Part shown: positions 8,579 through 17,665 of the stretch, in pieces
How the letters are laid out: each line of letters starts with the position of its first letter
Numbering within the stretch: the first letter of the stretch is position 1
Source of the DNA: Terriglobia bacterium
GTDB taxonomy: Bacteria > Acidobacteriota > Terriglobia > Terriglobales > Acidobacteriaceae
Length of the DNA: 64,000 nucleotides
Reading direction: 5' to 3'
NCBI GenBank assembly: GCA_020073215.1
Contig: JAIQFO010000007.1
Span: forward strand, 1-64,000
The notes under the pieces: generated by a model
What the model was told of the DNA's origin: nothing
What the model saw: the letters and a program-made list of their open reading frames with translations, nothing else
The model's database searches: none
Translations under genes and position numbers: made by a program

Positions 8579-10298
8579 CGACCTCAACCAGAACATCACC
8601 GCCCCCATCCTCGCCAAATACGCCCTGCTGATCGTTGCCGTCTTCGCTGTCAAGGGCGTCTTCCAGTTCTTAACCCGCTGGATCGTCATCGGCATTTCCC
8701 GCGTCATCGAGTTCGACCTGCGCAACGACCTCTTCGCTCACCTCGAGCGCCTCTCCTATTCCTTCTACCAGCGCAACCGTACCGGCGACATCATGGCGAA
8801 GGCGACCAACGACCTCAACGCGGTGCGCATGTTGCTGGGCCCCGCGATCATGTACTCCGCCAATACCATCGTCTTCACGGCTCTCGCTTTGTTCTACATG
8901 TTAAGAATGAGCCCCATGCTGACGCTCTATGCCTTCCTGCCGCTCCCCATCGCCAGCATCGTCATCCAGTATTTCGGACGCCGCATTCATGAGCGTTTCG
9001 AACGCATCCAGGCCATGTTTTCCGACATCTCCGCCCGCGCCCAGGAAAATTTCTCCGGCGCCCGCGTGATCCGCGCTTATGTGCAGGAAGAGTCTGAGAT
9101 TATCGCCTTCGAAAACGCCAACCAGGAATACATCCGCCGCAGCCTGAAACTCGTCCGCCTGATGGGCATGCTCTGGCCCACCCTCGAACTGATGCTCGGC
9201 ATTGCGATCGTCATCGTGTTGTGGCTCGGGGGCCGCGAGGTGATCGGCGGACAGATGCAGGTCAATCTGGTGTCCTACCTCGGAACCAGAACCACTATGC
9301 ATCTTTCCGGCTCGATGACGGTCGGCCAGTTTGCGGCCTTCAACACCTACATGATGCAACTAACCTGGCCGGTCATCGCCCTGGGATGGGTCATCAACAT
9401 CTTCCAGCGCGGAACCGCGTCGATGGTACGAATTCAGGAAATCTTTTCCCAGCAGCCCGAGATCGCCGACCTGGACAATGGAGCGACGGGCGCCCCGCCC
9501 GTCCGGCCGGCCGGGGACGCTCGGCTCTCCACTCGCGATATTTCGGGCGAAATCGAATTCTGCAATCTAAACTTCGCCTACAACGGCACCCAGGTTCTAA
9601 AGGATGTCAACCTGCGCATCCCCGCCGGCTCCAGCCTGGCCATCGTAGGCCCCACCGGCTCCGGCAAAACAACGCTGGTCAATCTAATCCCCCGTATCTA
9701 CGACGCCGACCCCGGAACCGTCCTGATCGACGGCCGCCCCATCCGCCAGTTCCCTCTCGATACTCTGCGCCGTCAAATTGGATTCGTTCCCCAGGAGACG
9801 TTCCTCTTCAGCGACACCATCCGCGAAAACATTGCCTACGGCATAGCCCAAGAAGATGGCGAAGCCACGCCAGCAGACATCCAAGCCGCCGCCGATGCCG
9901 CCAACATCGCCCAAGACATAGAAAGTTTCCCCGAAGGCTACAACACCACGGTAGGCGAGCGCGGCATCACTCTCTCCGGAGGACAGAAGCAGCGCACCGC
10001 CATCGCCCGCGCCCTTCTCCGCAACCCCAGCATCCTCATCCTCGACGACGCCCTCTCCAGCGTAGACACTAACACCGAAGACAAAATCCTCAACCACCTC
10101 CGCGAAATCATGCAAGGACGCACCACCATCTTCATCTCCCACCGCGTCTCCACCGTCCGCAACGCCGACTCCATCGCCGTCCTCCACCAGGGACGCATCG
10201 TTGAACAAGGCACCCACGACCAACTAATAGCCCGCAACGGCTATTACACCGACCTCTATAACAAGCAGTTACTGGAAGAAGAGCTGGCCGAGGTTTAG
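8442..10298 (+). CDS. ABC exporter, fused permease and ATPase (MsbA-like)
   Basis: A 618-residue half-transporter. A six-helix exporter-type membrane domain (about residues 15-310) is followed by an ATPase domain (about 370-605). Walker A is GPTGSGKTT near residue 403, the Q-loop is in FVPQETFLFSDTIRENIAYG, the signature is LSGGQKQR near 510, Walker B is ILILDDALSS near 531, and the switch His is in FISHR near 563. It probably works as a homodimer exporting a lipid, peptide or drug; the substrate is unknown. Residues about 346-364, in the linker between domains, are encoded by a dispersed palindromic repeat (9479-9533) that keeps the frame open. Confidence 0.9.
   Translation: MVPKNLRPLVPYLKRHRFGLLLGALCVLLTNAISVQFPRVIQHAVDDLNQNITAPILAKYALLIVAVFAVKGVFQFLTRWIVIGISRVIEFDLRNDLFAHLERLSYSFYQRNRTGDIMAKATNDLNAVRMLLGPAIMYSANTIVFTALALFYMLRMSPMLTLYAFLPLPIASIVIQYFGRRIHERFERIQAMFSDISARAQENFSGARVIRAYVQEESEIIAFENANQEYIRRSLKLVRLMGMLWPTLELMLGIAIVIVLWLGGREVIGGQMQVNLVSYLGTRTTMHLSGSMTVGQFAAFNTYMMQLTWPVIALGWVINIFQRGTASMVRIQEIFSQQPEIADLDNGATGAPPVRPAGDARLSTRDISGEIEFCNLNFAYNGTQVLKDVNLRIPAGSSLAIVGPTGSGKTTLVNLIPRIYDADPGTVLIDGRPIRQFPLDTLRRQIGFVPQETFLFSDTIRENIAYGIAQEDGEATPADIQAAADAANIAQDIESFPEGYNTTVGERGITLSGGQKQRTAIARALLRNPSILILDDALSSVDTNTEDKILNHLREIMQGRTTIFISHRVSTVRNADSIAVLHQGRIVEQGTHDQLIARNGYYTDLYNKQLLEEELAEV
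9479..9533 (+). repeat. Dispersed palindromic repeat, family A, copy 2, inside ABC exporter gene
   Basis: It starts TGGAGCGACGGGCG, has CGCCCGTCCGGCCGGC in the middle and ends GGCTCTCCACT. It is nearly identical to 63771-63825 and matches the reverse complement of 1024-1078. It is translated in frame as part of the exporter linker (ATGAPPVRPAGDARLST). Confidence 0.8.
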
Positions 10299-10325
10299 AA
10301 GCTAGCGTAGGGACAGCTAGTGTGG

Positions 10326-10367
10326 GGACGGGCGCCCTCGCCCGTCCAAGCCGGGCGAAGCCCGGCT
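10326..10367. repeat. Double hairpin repeat related to family A
   Basis: GGACGGGCG (10326-10334) pairs with CGCCCGTCC (10339-10347). AGCCGGGC (10349-10356) pairs with GCCCGGCT (10360-10367). It lies 28 bp after the exporter stop and may help terminate that transcript. Confidence 0.65.
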
Positions 10368-10406
10368 CCTGCCCGCGGCCACCGCACTCAAGACTAGACA
10401 AAACCC

Positions 10407-10432
10407 GTGTAGGGCGGACACTCCTGTCCGCC
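10407..10432. repeat. Dispersed palindromic repeat, family B, copy 1
   Basis: It begins GTGTAGGGCGGACA and ends TGTCCGCC. The reverse complement matches 61182-61207, inside the MFS gene, at 24 of 26 positions. Confidence 0.75.
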
Positions 10433-10452
10433 AGCCTTTGCACGAAACTCAA

Positions 10453-10468
10453 TGTGACATTTGTCACA
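10453..10468. promoter_or_regulatory. CRP-type palindrome TGTGACATTTGTCACA
   Basis: An exact TGTGA-N6-TCACA site, 108 bp before the ATG of the secreted BNR protein. It has the same form as the sites at 40254 and 43868, so it may be bound by the CRP/FNR-type regulator encoded at 39500-40213 or by a paralogue elsewhere in the genome. Confidence 0.5.
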
Positions 10469-10576
10469 AAGTTTCCACCATACAACCCGAAGCGGAATAA
10501 CTTGATCAGATAGAGAGAAAGTAGTAATAATGACAGTGCTTCCCCGCCACAATTCTGCCGCACCACGGAGTCATAC

Positions 10577-13500
10577 ATGCCACGCTCGTCCTCGCCCATG
10601 CCGTCCTCGTCTAAACTTTCGACCACCAACTTGTCAGTCTTCATCCTTTTCCTTCTGATCGTTACTTTTCTTTCTCCTTCCAGCGCCTTCGCTCAGGGAT
10701 CGAAACGCAAGTCCCTCTACGACCCGATCGAGGAGAAAGACAAGGACCGGCCCGACAAGCGCTCGGAATGGTTGATGCGTGGTCGCGTGGCTCCCAAGGG
10801 ACAGTCGGCGGCGGCACTCCGTCTGCGGGCGTACCAGCGGAAGATGGCGATGCGTGCCGCGCGGGAAGCGGCTGCTAAAGCCGCAGGGTCGACAACAGCT
10901 GCTACAGCGAGCGCCGGCTGGGTATCCTTGGGGCCGGCCCCCCTGGTTTCCGATCAGAATTTCTACGGCCTGGTTTCAGGACGTTCCACAGCCATTGCCA
11001 TTGACCCCAGCGATACAACCGGCAATACCGTGTATGCCGCAGCTGCCTCCGGAGGCGTCTGGAAATCATCCAACGCAGCCAACGCAACCGCCACAAGCGT
11101 GAACTGGACTCCCGTCACTGACCAGCAAGCTTCATTGACCAACGGTGCGATTTCCGTTAAGTCGGATGGCAGCGTCGTGCTCGTAGGAACGGGAGAGCCC
11201 AACAGCGCGATTGACAGTTACTACGGAGTGGGCATTCTACGTTCGACCGACAAGGGTGCAACCTGGACGTTGATCCCTTCCGCTGACAGCGGAGCTCATC
11301 CCTTCGCCGGGATGGGTTTCACCAAGTTCGCCTGGAGTACCGCTTCAGGAGCAACTAATACCGTGGTCGCCGCCGCCGCGGATGCTTTCGTGGGAGACAA
11401 GGAAAATCTCGCGGGCAACATTCATGGACTGTATTTGTCGACCAACGCGGGCCAGACCTGGGCGTTGCAGACGCCGACGGACGGCAGTGCCCCCGTTTCC
11501 GCCACGGATGTCGTCTACAACCCGACGGCTGCAAAATTCTTCGCCGCGCTGCGCTACCACGGCGTCTACAGCTCAACCAATGGCACCAGTTGGACTCGGC
11601 TCACCAACCAGCCCAATCCGACTATGCTAAGCACGACAAACTGCCCGACAGCAATAACGGGAAATCCCCCCACCTGCCCCATGTATCGTGGCCAGCTGGC
11701 CGTAGTCCCCGGCCGCAATGAAATGTACTTCTGGTTTGTGGACACGAACGACACTGACCTCGGCATCTGGCAGTCCACCGATGGCGGGAGCTCCTGGAAA
11801 AAAATCGACGAAACTGGCATCGCGAGTTGCGGCGACACTGACGGTTGCGGCACGCAGCAGGCTTTTTACAACCTCGAAATTTCAGCAGTCGCCGATGGTA
11901 CCGCCACCGATATCTACGTCGGCGCCGTCAATCTATTCCGGTGCAAGCTGGCCAGCGGGGCCACAAAATGCTCCACCGTCGACTCCAACCTTTCCAACTC
12001 CTGGCTCAACTTAACCCACGTTTACGGCTGCAGCACCAAGGCTAACGTGCATCCTGATGAGCACGGATTGGATTTCCTCGTTGTGGGCGGTAAAGACATC
12101 ATGTATTTCGGCAACGACGGCGGCATCTACCGCGTCCTCGACGGCTTCACAGGCCTGAATGTCGGTTCCTGCAGCACCCCCGGCACCAATCAATTTGACA
12201 ACCTCAACGCCAACATCGGGGCGACGACGCAGTTCGTTTCATTCTCCGTTCACCCCACCGATCTCAACATCGTGATCGGCGGCACGCAGGATAACGGCTC
12301 TCCGGCGACCACAACAGCAACGACCAGCTCACAGTTCTTCACCGCCCTGGGCGGAGACGGCGGTTACAACGCCATTGATCCCACAACTCCCACAAACTGG
12401 TACAACGCGCTGACCGACGTCCAGATTGGGCAGTGCACGAGCGCTCCCAGTTGCAACGGATTTGCCTTTTACAACGAGGTCGTAAGCAGCGCCACCGTCG
12501 GCGGAGATCACGGTAACTTCTACACCCCCTACATCCTCGACCCGCAGGACTCTAGTGAGATGTTGGTCGGCACCTGTCGGGTGTGGCGCGGAACCGCATC
12601 GGGCTCGGGCTTCTCCACCCTGAGCCGGAACTTCGACACCGGCGACACCTCGGTATGCGGGGGCTTCAACTCGAATATCAATCTCGTGCGCGCCGTGGCG
12701 GCGGGCGGCCCGAAGGATGCCAATGGCTTCTCCAACGTCGTGTACGCCACCACCGACGGTTACGGTCCGCTGTATGGATACGGCACTGGCGGCGAAGTTT
12801 GGGTCACAACTAACGCCGCCACAACCTTAATGTCCAACGTGACCCCCCCCGGTAATCTTGGCAACAACTACGCGATCTCCTCGGTGGCAATCGATAATTC
12901 GGACGCGACCGCAAACACAGCTTACGTGGGCCTCATGGGTTTCAACACCTCCCACGTCTGGAAAACGACCACGGCCGGTGCCAGTGGTTGGACCGACTGG
13001 TCCGCGAACCTGCCCGACTCTCCCGTCAACGACCTGCTGGTCGATTCCCAGGCGGAAATGATTTACGCCGGAACCGATGTCGGCATCTTCGCGAGTTCAA
13101 CGTCAAGCCCCAGCTGGACCGAAGTCGGCCCGGCCCCCGGAAGCGGGCTGGCCGGTTATCTGCCGAACGTGCCGGTATCGGCGATCCGCATTTTCGATTC
13201 CGGAGGTGTCAAGAAACTGCGGGCTTCCACCTATGGGCGCGGTATCTGGGAGTTCCCCTTGGTGGTCACCCCGGACTTCACGCTCGCGGTAACGGCGAGT
13301 CCAAACTCGACGCTGATCAACAACGACCTGGTCTGGCACGGAACGTTGACGGCGGTGAATGGCTACAGCAACACTGTCAATCTCACCTGCGCCGGCGCAG
13401 CGCCCACGACCTGCAACATCTCTCCTTCTTCGCTGGTACCGGCTGCCGGAGGAGGAGCCGCATTTACGGTGACCGTCGACAGCTCCGCGATGGCCACCTA

Positions 13501-14383
13501 CAACTTCGGTATCTCTGGCACCGACGGCACCATCACACACTCCCAGGCGGTAAGCCTCACCGTCAATGCGGACTTCAGCGTTACCAACACAGGTGTCACC
13601 ACACAGACGGTGAAGGCGGGAGTATCGGGGGTCGGTTATAGCTTCACCGTCACCCCGGTGGCGCCCGCTACATCCTTTGGAGCGACAATCACGTACGCTT
13701 GCTCCGGGCTGGATGCAACGACAAGTTGTATCTTCAATCCAGCGTCGATTCCAGCCACGAACGGATCGACCTCGGTGTCGCTGACCATCACAACCTCTGG
13801 ACCGAACACCGCCGCGGCGAACATACGCGCGCCTCGGCGGGCCGGCAATCGCCTGCCCTGGCTGCCGTTCACGGTGCCGATCGCCGGAGTCGTGATGCTC
13901 GGGCTGGCCGGACGGAAAGTGTCCAAATACTCGGTCGTCACCGGTCTGTGCTTGGCCCTCGTGTTGCTCGGCCTGTTGATTGCCTGCGGTGGCAGCAGCA
14001 CTCCCGTAAGTGTGTCGGCCGTTACCCCCGGCTCGGTGAGTCTGTGGCCGAACAATGCGGGATGGCCCTCGTCAACGCAAGCCTTCTCGGCAACCGCAAG
14101 CGACAACGCGGGTGTCACCTGGTCCCTTTCGCCGAGTGGAGCCAGTTCGGGCTCGATCGACGGCAGCGGAAACTACACGGCTCCCCAAGTCGCCGCGGGA
14201 CTTCCACCCACGGTAACCGTAAGAGCTACGTCCGTATCAGATTCGACGAAATCGAATACCGCGACCATAACCCTGAAAGTCGCCACCGTTCCTCAAACCT
14301 TTGGCAATGTAGTCGTATCGGTGACGGATGCGACGATCTCAAAAACGCAGCCACTGCCCCCGCTGACGCTGGTCGTGCAGTAG
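10577..14383 (+). CDS. Large secreted BNR-repeat protein with Ig-like C-terminus
   Basis: A 1268-residue exported protein. The signal peptide ends near residue 40 (AFAQ). The bulk (about 100-890) has sialidase/sortilin-type Asp-box motifs of the form S-x-D-x-G-x-T-W (STDKGATW, STNAGQTW, STDGGSSW), suggesting a beta-propeller. Two Ig-like segments follow (about 895-1075), then a hydrophobic segment around 1100, a second hydrophobic segment ending LLIACGGSS near 1137, and a last Ig-like domain. No catalytic sialidase Arg triad or Tyr was identified. The start has GGAG upstream. Probable roles are surface binding or polymer turnover; the substrate is unknown. Confidence 0.75.
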   Translation: MPRSSSPMPSSSKLSTTNLSVFILFLLIVTFLSPSSAFAQGSKRKSLYDPIEEKDKDRPDKRSEWLMRGRVAPKGQSAAALRLRAYQRKMAMRAAREAAAKAAGSTTAATASAGWVSLGPAPLVSDQNFYGLVSGRSTAIAIDPSDTTGNTVYAAAASGGVWKSSNAANATATSVNWTPVTDQQASLTNGAISVKSDGSVVLVGTGEPNSAIDSYYGVGILRSTDKGATWTLIPSADSGAHPFAGMGFTKFAWSTASGATNTVVAAAADAFVGDKENLAGNIHGLYLSTNAGQTWALQTPTDGSAPVSATDVVYNPTAAKFFAALRYHGVYSSTNGTSWTRLTNQPNPTMLSTTNCPTAITGNPPTCPMYRGQLAVVPGRNEMYFWFVDTNDTDLGIWQSTDGGSSWKKIDETGIASCGDTDGCGTQQAFYNLEISAVADGTATDIYVGAVNLFRCKLASGATKCSTVDSNLSNSWLNLTHVYGCSTKANVHPDEHGLDFLVVGGKDIMYFGNDGGIYRVLDGFTGLNVGSCSTPGTNQFDNLNANIGATTQFVSFSVHPTDLNIVIGGTQDNGSPATTTATTSSQFFTALGGDGGYNAIDPTTPTNWYNALTDVQIGQCTSAPSCNGFAFYNEVVSSATVGGDHGNFYTPYILDPQDSSEMLVGTCRVWRGTASGSGFSTLSRNFDTGDTSVCGGFNSNINLVRAVAAGGPKDANGFSNVVYATTDGYGPLYGYGTGGEVWVTTNAATTLMSNVTPPGNLGNNYAISSVAIDNSDATANTAYVGLMGFNTSHVWKTTTAGASGWTDWSANLPDSPVNDLLVDSQAEMIYAGTDVGIFASSTSSPSWTEVGPAPGSGLAGYLPNVPVSAIRIFDSGGVKKLRASTYGRGIWEFPLVVTPDFTLAVTASPNSTLINNDLVWHGTLTAVNGYSNTVNLTCAGAAPTTCNISPSSLVPAAGGGAAFTVTVDSSAMATYNFGISGTDGTITHSQAVSLTVNADFSVTNTGVTTQTVKAGVSGVGYSFTVTPVAPATSFGATITYACSGLDATTSCIFNPASIPATNGSTSVSLTITTSGPNTAAANIRAPRRAGNRLPWLPFTVPIAGVVMLGLAGRKVSKYSVVTGLCLALVLLGLLIACGGSSTPVSVSAVTPGSVSLWPNNAGWPSSTQAFSATASDNAGVTWSLSPSGASSGSIDGSGNYTAPQVAAGLPPTVTVRATSVSDSTKSNTATITLKVATVPQTFGNVVVSVTDATISKTQPLPPLTLVVQ

Positions 14384-14417
14384 AGGGATATTGTGGCAGT
14401 CAGCTGACTTGTCTTCA

Positions 14418-14446
14418 GGGCGCGGAAAGTTTCCGCGCCCTTTCCT
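14418..14446 (+). terminator. Rho-independent terminator after BNR gene
   Basis: GGGCGCGGAAA (14418-14428) pairs with TTTCCGCGCCC (14430-14440), followed by TTTCCT. It lies 35 bp past the stop codon. The pairing is nearly perfect, with the central bases forming the loop. Confidence 0.75.
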
Positions 14447-14464
14447 CTTGAGGGCCCCGTCCTT

Positions 14465-14865
14465 GTCTCGCCCTTCGAGGGCGAGACAGGGCGGGGATTT
14501 TGACTTCTGAATTCCAGAATCACAGGCTGCCCACAAAATCGATTGACTTAAGATTCAGCGCAGGGGACGATAGAAATGTGATTGGGGGCGCCTCGAGGTT
14601 GAGGCGTTTAGCGGGCGTCACCCCTGAGCGTAGTCCAAGCGGGAGCCCGCTGCCGACATCCAGACCCTGAGCGAACCCGGAGGGGAACAGAATCTCGTAA
14701 CTCATTGGTTCTTAAAGACTTTACCAGTAAGTCGTTTAAACTCAAAGACCTGGCAGGAAATCCAACCTAAGTCTATGATTCCAAAAGACCGAAGAAAAGG
14801 GGGGGTACCCCCACCAGTACCAACTAGTAAACATGGACCAGATTGGGAATTCAAACCACCGATTT
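14465..14865. other. Intergenic stretch with hairpins, no gene seen
   Basis: Between the terminator and the phosphoesterase stop there is no convincing ORF. It contains a perfect hairpin, GTCTCGCCC (14465-14473) with GGGCGAGAC (14479-14487), and a GGGGGTACCCCC palindrome at 14801-14812. Both are repeat-like. The first may terminate transcription from the minus side. Confidence 0.5.
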
Positions 14866-16341
14866 TCAGTCGTCGTCCGGGTCCAGCGGCGGAGTTTTGT
14901 CATTCAGAAAGAACTGCGCATTCAATGCTGACGGAATTGTCTGGAACGGCAACGGAGTCTGATTCATGTCGAAGCAATCGGAAAGGTCATCCGCAACCGC
15001 ATCCGCATAACCAAGCGAAGGCAGACCGAATGTGCCCTCGATGAACTTCAGGATGCTGCCGAAATCGTGCTGCTTCTTGGAAATGTATTTCGCTTTCGCG
15101 TACGGCGACACCACAATCAGCGGCACCCGGAAGCCATACACATAGCCGCATCCCCACTGCGCGCAGTTCACCAGCACTTGCGGAGGCGCAACATGGTCGA
15201 ACCAACCTCCCCAATCGTCCCACGCGATGAAGATCGCCGTGTTCGCCCAGTAACGGCTGTTACCAATTGCGTTCACCACCGACGCCACCCACGACGGTCC
15301 CTGGTTGCCTTCAAGCGACCCAGCGTGGTCCGACGCCTGGCCGCTCGGAATCACCCAACTCACGTCCGGCAGTTGCTGGTTGGCAACATCGGTGAGGATC
15401 TGCGTCTGATTGAGGATCACGTGGCTAGTGAAATCCGCTCCACCGCAGGTGCTACTGCTCGTCAAGGTTCCGCAAATATGCTGGATCGCTTCCGGTCCAT
15501 TCCAGAATGCCAGGCCCGAGCCGCCCGCATAACCCGAGGAAGTGTAATACCGCCAGGTGTCGCCTTTTGCCTCTAGCAGATCGGTTAGCGTTGGATGGTC
15601 AAAGCAGGGATAGATCGCGGCATTGGAGTCTTCGCTGCCAGCCGGATCGATCAGCTTCACCGTGGAACCCGCAGGCGCGTCGCATCCCGCGTCTGGCGGA
15701 CCGCTGGTTTTCGGATTCTCCGAGGCAAACAGGTTGCTTCCCGCCTTTGGGGCGGATGTCCCGGAAATGATGAACTGATGCGCCGGCATGCTGGGTCCCT
15801 GGTTGGTCTGGAACATGCGGTCCGCGAATGTATACTGCTCGGCCAACTGCAAGTAGGGTTGCACCTGGGTCGGATCCACATAGCCATACTGCAAGTCTGG
15901 CGCCGGGCAGTCCGTCGCGCCCGGCTTGCATCCAACCTGAATCAGGTTGGCCCCATCCATCTGACATTGTCCGGCCGCGTTCAGGTCGCACATCTGGCTG
16001 AACGCCGTGTGACTGTGGTCCATGTCATAGTCCACGGCGAGATTGACCTGCTTCAGTTGGATGGTATTGCCGGTCGAGTCTTTTCCTCTTTGGGCAAGGT
16101 CATACTGCGTGGAACTGGTCCCGCAGCCGGGAACCCCGCCGTTGGCCGTGCACAATCCCTGAAACAGATTGTCGGGAGTGCGATTCTCCTGAAAGATGAT
16201 CACCACATGCTGAATCTTGCCCGTGGACCCTGGATTCGTACCACTGACACCGCCGCATCCGTTGAGGCTCACCAGAGTACCGCCCACAGCCAGCAGCACG
16301 ATGGCAAACACTAAGACACCAAGTCGAGTCACGCCTCTCAC
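14866..16341 (-). CDS. Secreted phosphoesterase, phospholipase C/AcpA family
   Basis: A 491-residue protein beginning with a hydrophobic leader and a lipobox-like LNGC near residue 28, so probably a lipoprotein facing outward. Family hallmarks are VVIIFQENRTPDNLFQG, which holds the metal/nucleophile region, YTFADRMFQTNQGPSMPAHQ, and the metal-binding IFIAWDDWGGWFDHV. Members hydrolyse phosphodiesters or phosphomonoesters (phospholipase C, acid phosphatase AcpA). The start is GTG at 16341; a second in-frame GTG lies three codons downstream. It stands alone, with intergenic regions of more than 230 bp on both sides. A role in phosphate scavenging is an inference. Confidence 0.85.
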   Translation of the reverse strand: MRGVTRLGVLVFAIVLLAVGGTLVSLNGCGGVSGTNPGSTGKIQHVVIIFQENRTPDNLFQGLCTANGGVPGCGTSSTQYDLAQRGKDSTGNTIQLKQVNLAVDYDMDHSHTAFSQMCDLNAAGQCQMDGANLIQVGCKPGATDCPAPDLQYGYVDPTQVQPYLQLAEQYTFADRMFQTNQGPSMPAHQFIISGTSAPKAGSNLFASENPKTSGPPDAGCDAPAGSTVKLIDPAGSEDSNAAIYPCFDHPTLTDLLEAKGDTWRYYTSSGYAGGSGLAFWNGPEAIQHICGTLTSSSTCGGADFTSHVILNQTQILTDVANQQLPDVSWVIPSGQASDHAGSLEGNQGPSWVASVVNAIGNSRYWANTAIFIAWDDWGGWFDHVAPPQVLVNCAQWGCGYVYGFRVPLIVVSPYAKAKYISKKQHDFGSILKFIEGTFGLPSLGYADAVADDLSDCFDMNQTPLPFQTIPSALNAQFFLNDKTPPLDPDDD

Positions 16342-16516
16342 CTCGGGGGATAAGGTGTTACTGCTTCAGATCATAACCCGGTGCCGCGGATAAAGACTCG
16401 CATCGATTCCGCAACTTCTTGCCAGTCAGAGTCCGAACCGGGTAACCCTGCACTTATCCTCGGATGCAGGGCGCGGAACGGGCGCGATCCCCAGGACCAG
16501 ACGCCCCCACCGGCAT

Positions 16517-16545
16517 TTGACTTCCCGCCACTTCCTGCGAAAATA
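16517..16545 (+). promoter_or_regulatory. Possible promoter for tmRNA
   Basis: TTGACT at 16517-16522 and, 17 bp later, AAAATA at 16540-16545, a weak -10. The predicted start would lie about 25 nt before the mature tmRNA 5' end, compatible with RNase P trimming. Confidence 0.3.
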
Positions 16546-16577
16546 GAGGTAGTTCTTTGCCGGCCCATCCCACCAGT

Positions 16578-16945
16578 GGGGGCGTCACGGATTCGACGGA
16601 GATGCTTGCGGCCAGGAGGCATGCCGGGGTGCACACACCCGTAATCGCGTGCAAAATGATAATTGCCAATCAACAGATGGCATACGCAGCCTAATTCGTT
16701 AGGCCGCCGTTCTCCGCAGCTTTGCCCGTGGGCTGCGAGCGAACGTCACACAGCGGGCTGCTCTTCTCTGCTACGTCTGGGTAGAGAAGCTAAGATCTCA
16801 GGCTAGCGCCAACGGTTTCTTGTCCGTTCTGAGCCGGTGACGCGAACGTCCTGGGGTAATGCCCAGGGCATGAACTGGAATAAGCATGTAGTCTCTTGAC
16901 CAGTAACATTTTCGGACGCGGGTTCGACTCCCGCCGCCTCCACCA
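16578..16945 (+). ncRNA. ssrA: Transfer-messenger RNA (tmRNA)
   Basis: Both conserved ends are present. The 5' end GGGGGCG followed by GGATTCGACGG pairs over 7 bp with CGCCTCC before the encoded A-CCA end at 16942-16945. The T arm reads GGGTTCGACTCCC. The resume frame is read as GCC at 16665 to TAA at 16692-16694, giving the tag ANQQMAYAA, whose hydrophobic AYAA end fits a ClpXP-type degradation signal. The 368-nt length is normal for one-piece tmRNA. It rescues stalled ribosomes together with SmpB, which is not in this window. The exact resume codon is inferred from tag length and family resemblance. Confidence 0.95.
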
Positions 16946-17091
16946 CTATCTCTCTTTGTATCAATCGTTTAACTACAATAGATAATCTAGTACCATAGCG
17001 CTTTCCAGAGGCGGGGCTCTCCCCCGTGGTCGGGTTACAGGTTTTAAGTCAAGTAAGGAAGAAAACCGCGAAACTGTATTATTTTATTTTA

Positions 17092-17535
17092 ATGAGCGCA
17101 ATCCTTCAGTTCCTCCTCAGACCCCCAGAAGGCCCACGCAGCGTATTGCTGGTCCGTATTGCGGTGGGGCTGATCTTCTTTACACAGGGCATTCTGAAGT
17201 ACATTGACCTCAACATGGGCCTGGTTCGCTTCACGAGAATCGGATTCCCACATCCCTACTTCACGGCCCATTTTGTCGGCACCTTCGAGGTGGTGTGCGG
17301 TCTCCTGCTCCTGCTGGGGCTAGGGACGAGACTGGTGTCCATTCCGCTGCTCATCGTGATCACAACCGCGATTGCGACTACCAAGATTCCAGAGTTGTTT
17401 CGCGCCAACCAGGGTTTCTGGTACATGGTCAGCGATGCGCGCACCGATTTCGCCATGTTTTGCTGCCTGGTCTTTCTCATCTCGGTAGGTGGTGGCAGCT
17501 GGTCTCTTGACGCAAAGCTCGCCAAGCACACCTGA
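17092..17535 (+). CDS. DoxX-family membrane protein
   Basis: A 147-residue protein with four predicted membrane helices, and the DoxX-type N-terminal segment VRIAVGLIFFTQGILKYID and GTFEVVCGLLLLLGLGTRL. DoxX-like proteins are small quinone- or redox-linked membrane proteins of poorly defined role. The ATG at 17092 begins the homologous region; an upstream GTG at 17026 would add 22 unlikely residues. The nearest purine-rich sequence (AAGGAAG at about 17055) is too far away to serve as a ribosome binding site. The 5' region is unusually AT rich (ATTATTTTATTTTA). Confidence 0.8.
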   Translation: MSAILQFLLRPPEGPRSVLLVRIAVGLIFFTQGILKYIDLNMGLVRFTRIGFPHPYFTAHFVGTFEVVCGLLLLLGLGTRLVSIPLLIVITTAIATTKIPELFRANQGFWYMVSDARTDFAMFCCLVFLISVGGGSWSLDAKLAKHT

Positions 17536-17665
17536 AGTAGTGACTGATTTTCGGGGCGTCGCCAGCAGGGAAATTACTTAGAGAAACTCTGGTTAAGTAC
17601 CATCGAAAATCTTGAACACAGGGTACACAGGGGTGCACGGAGGACCCCGGGGACCTAATCAGACT

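Noticed and set aside
9221-10072. 283-codon ORF in another frame of the ABC exporter
   Set aside because: Arg/Pro/His-rich shadow of the ATPase domain.
16914-16945. tRNA-like T arm and CCA end
   Set aside because: Belongs to the 3' end of tmRNA; no anticodon arm is present.
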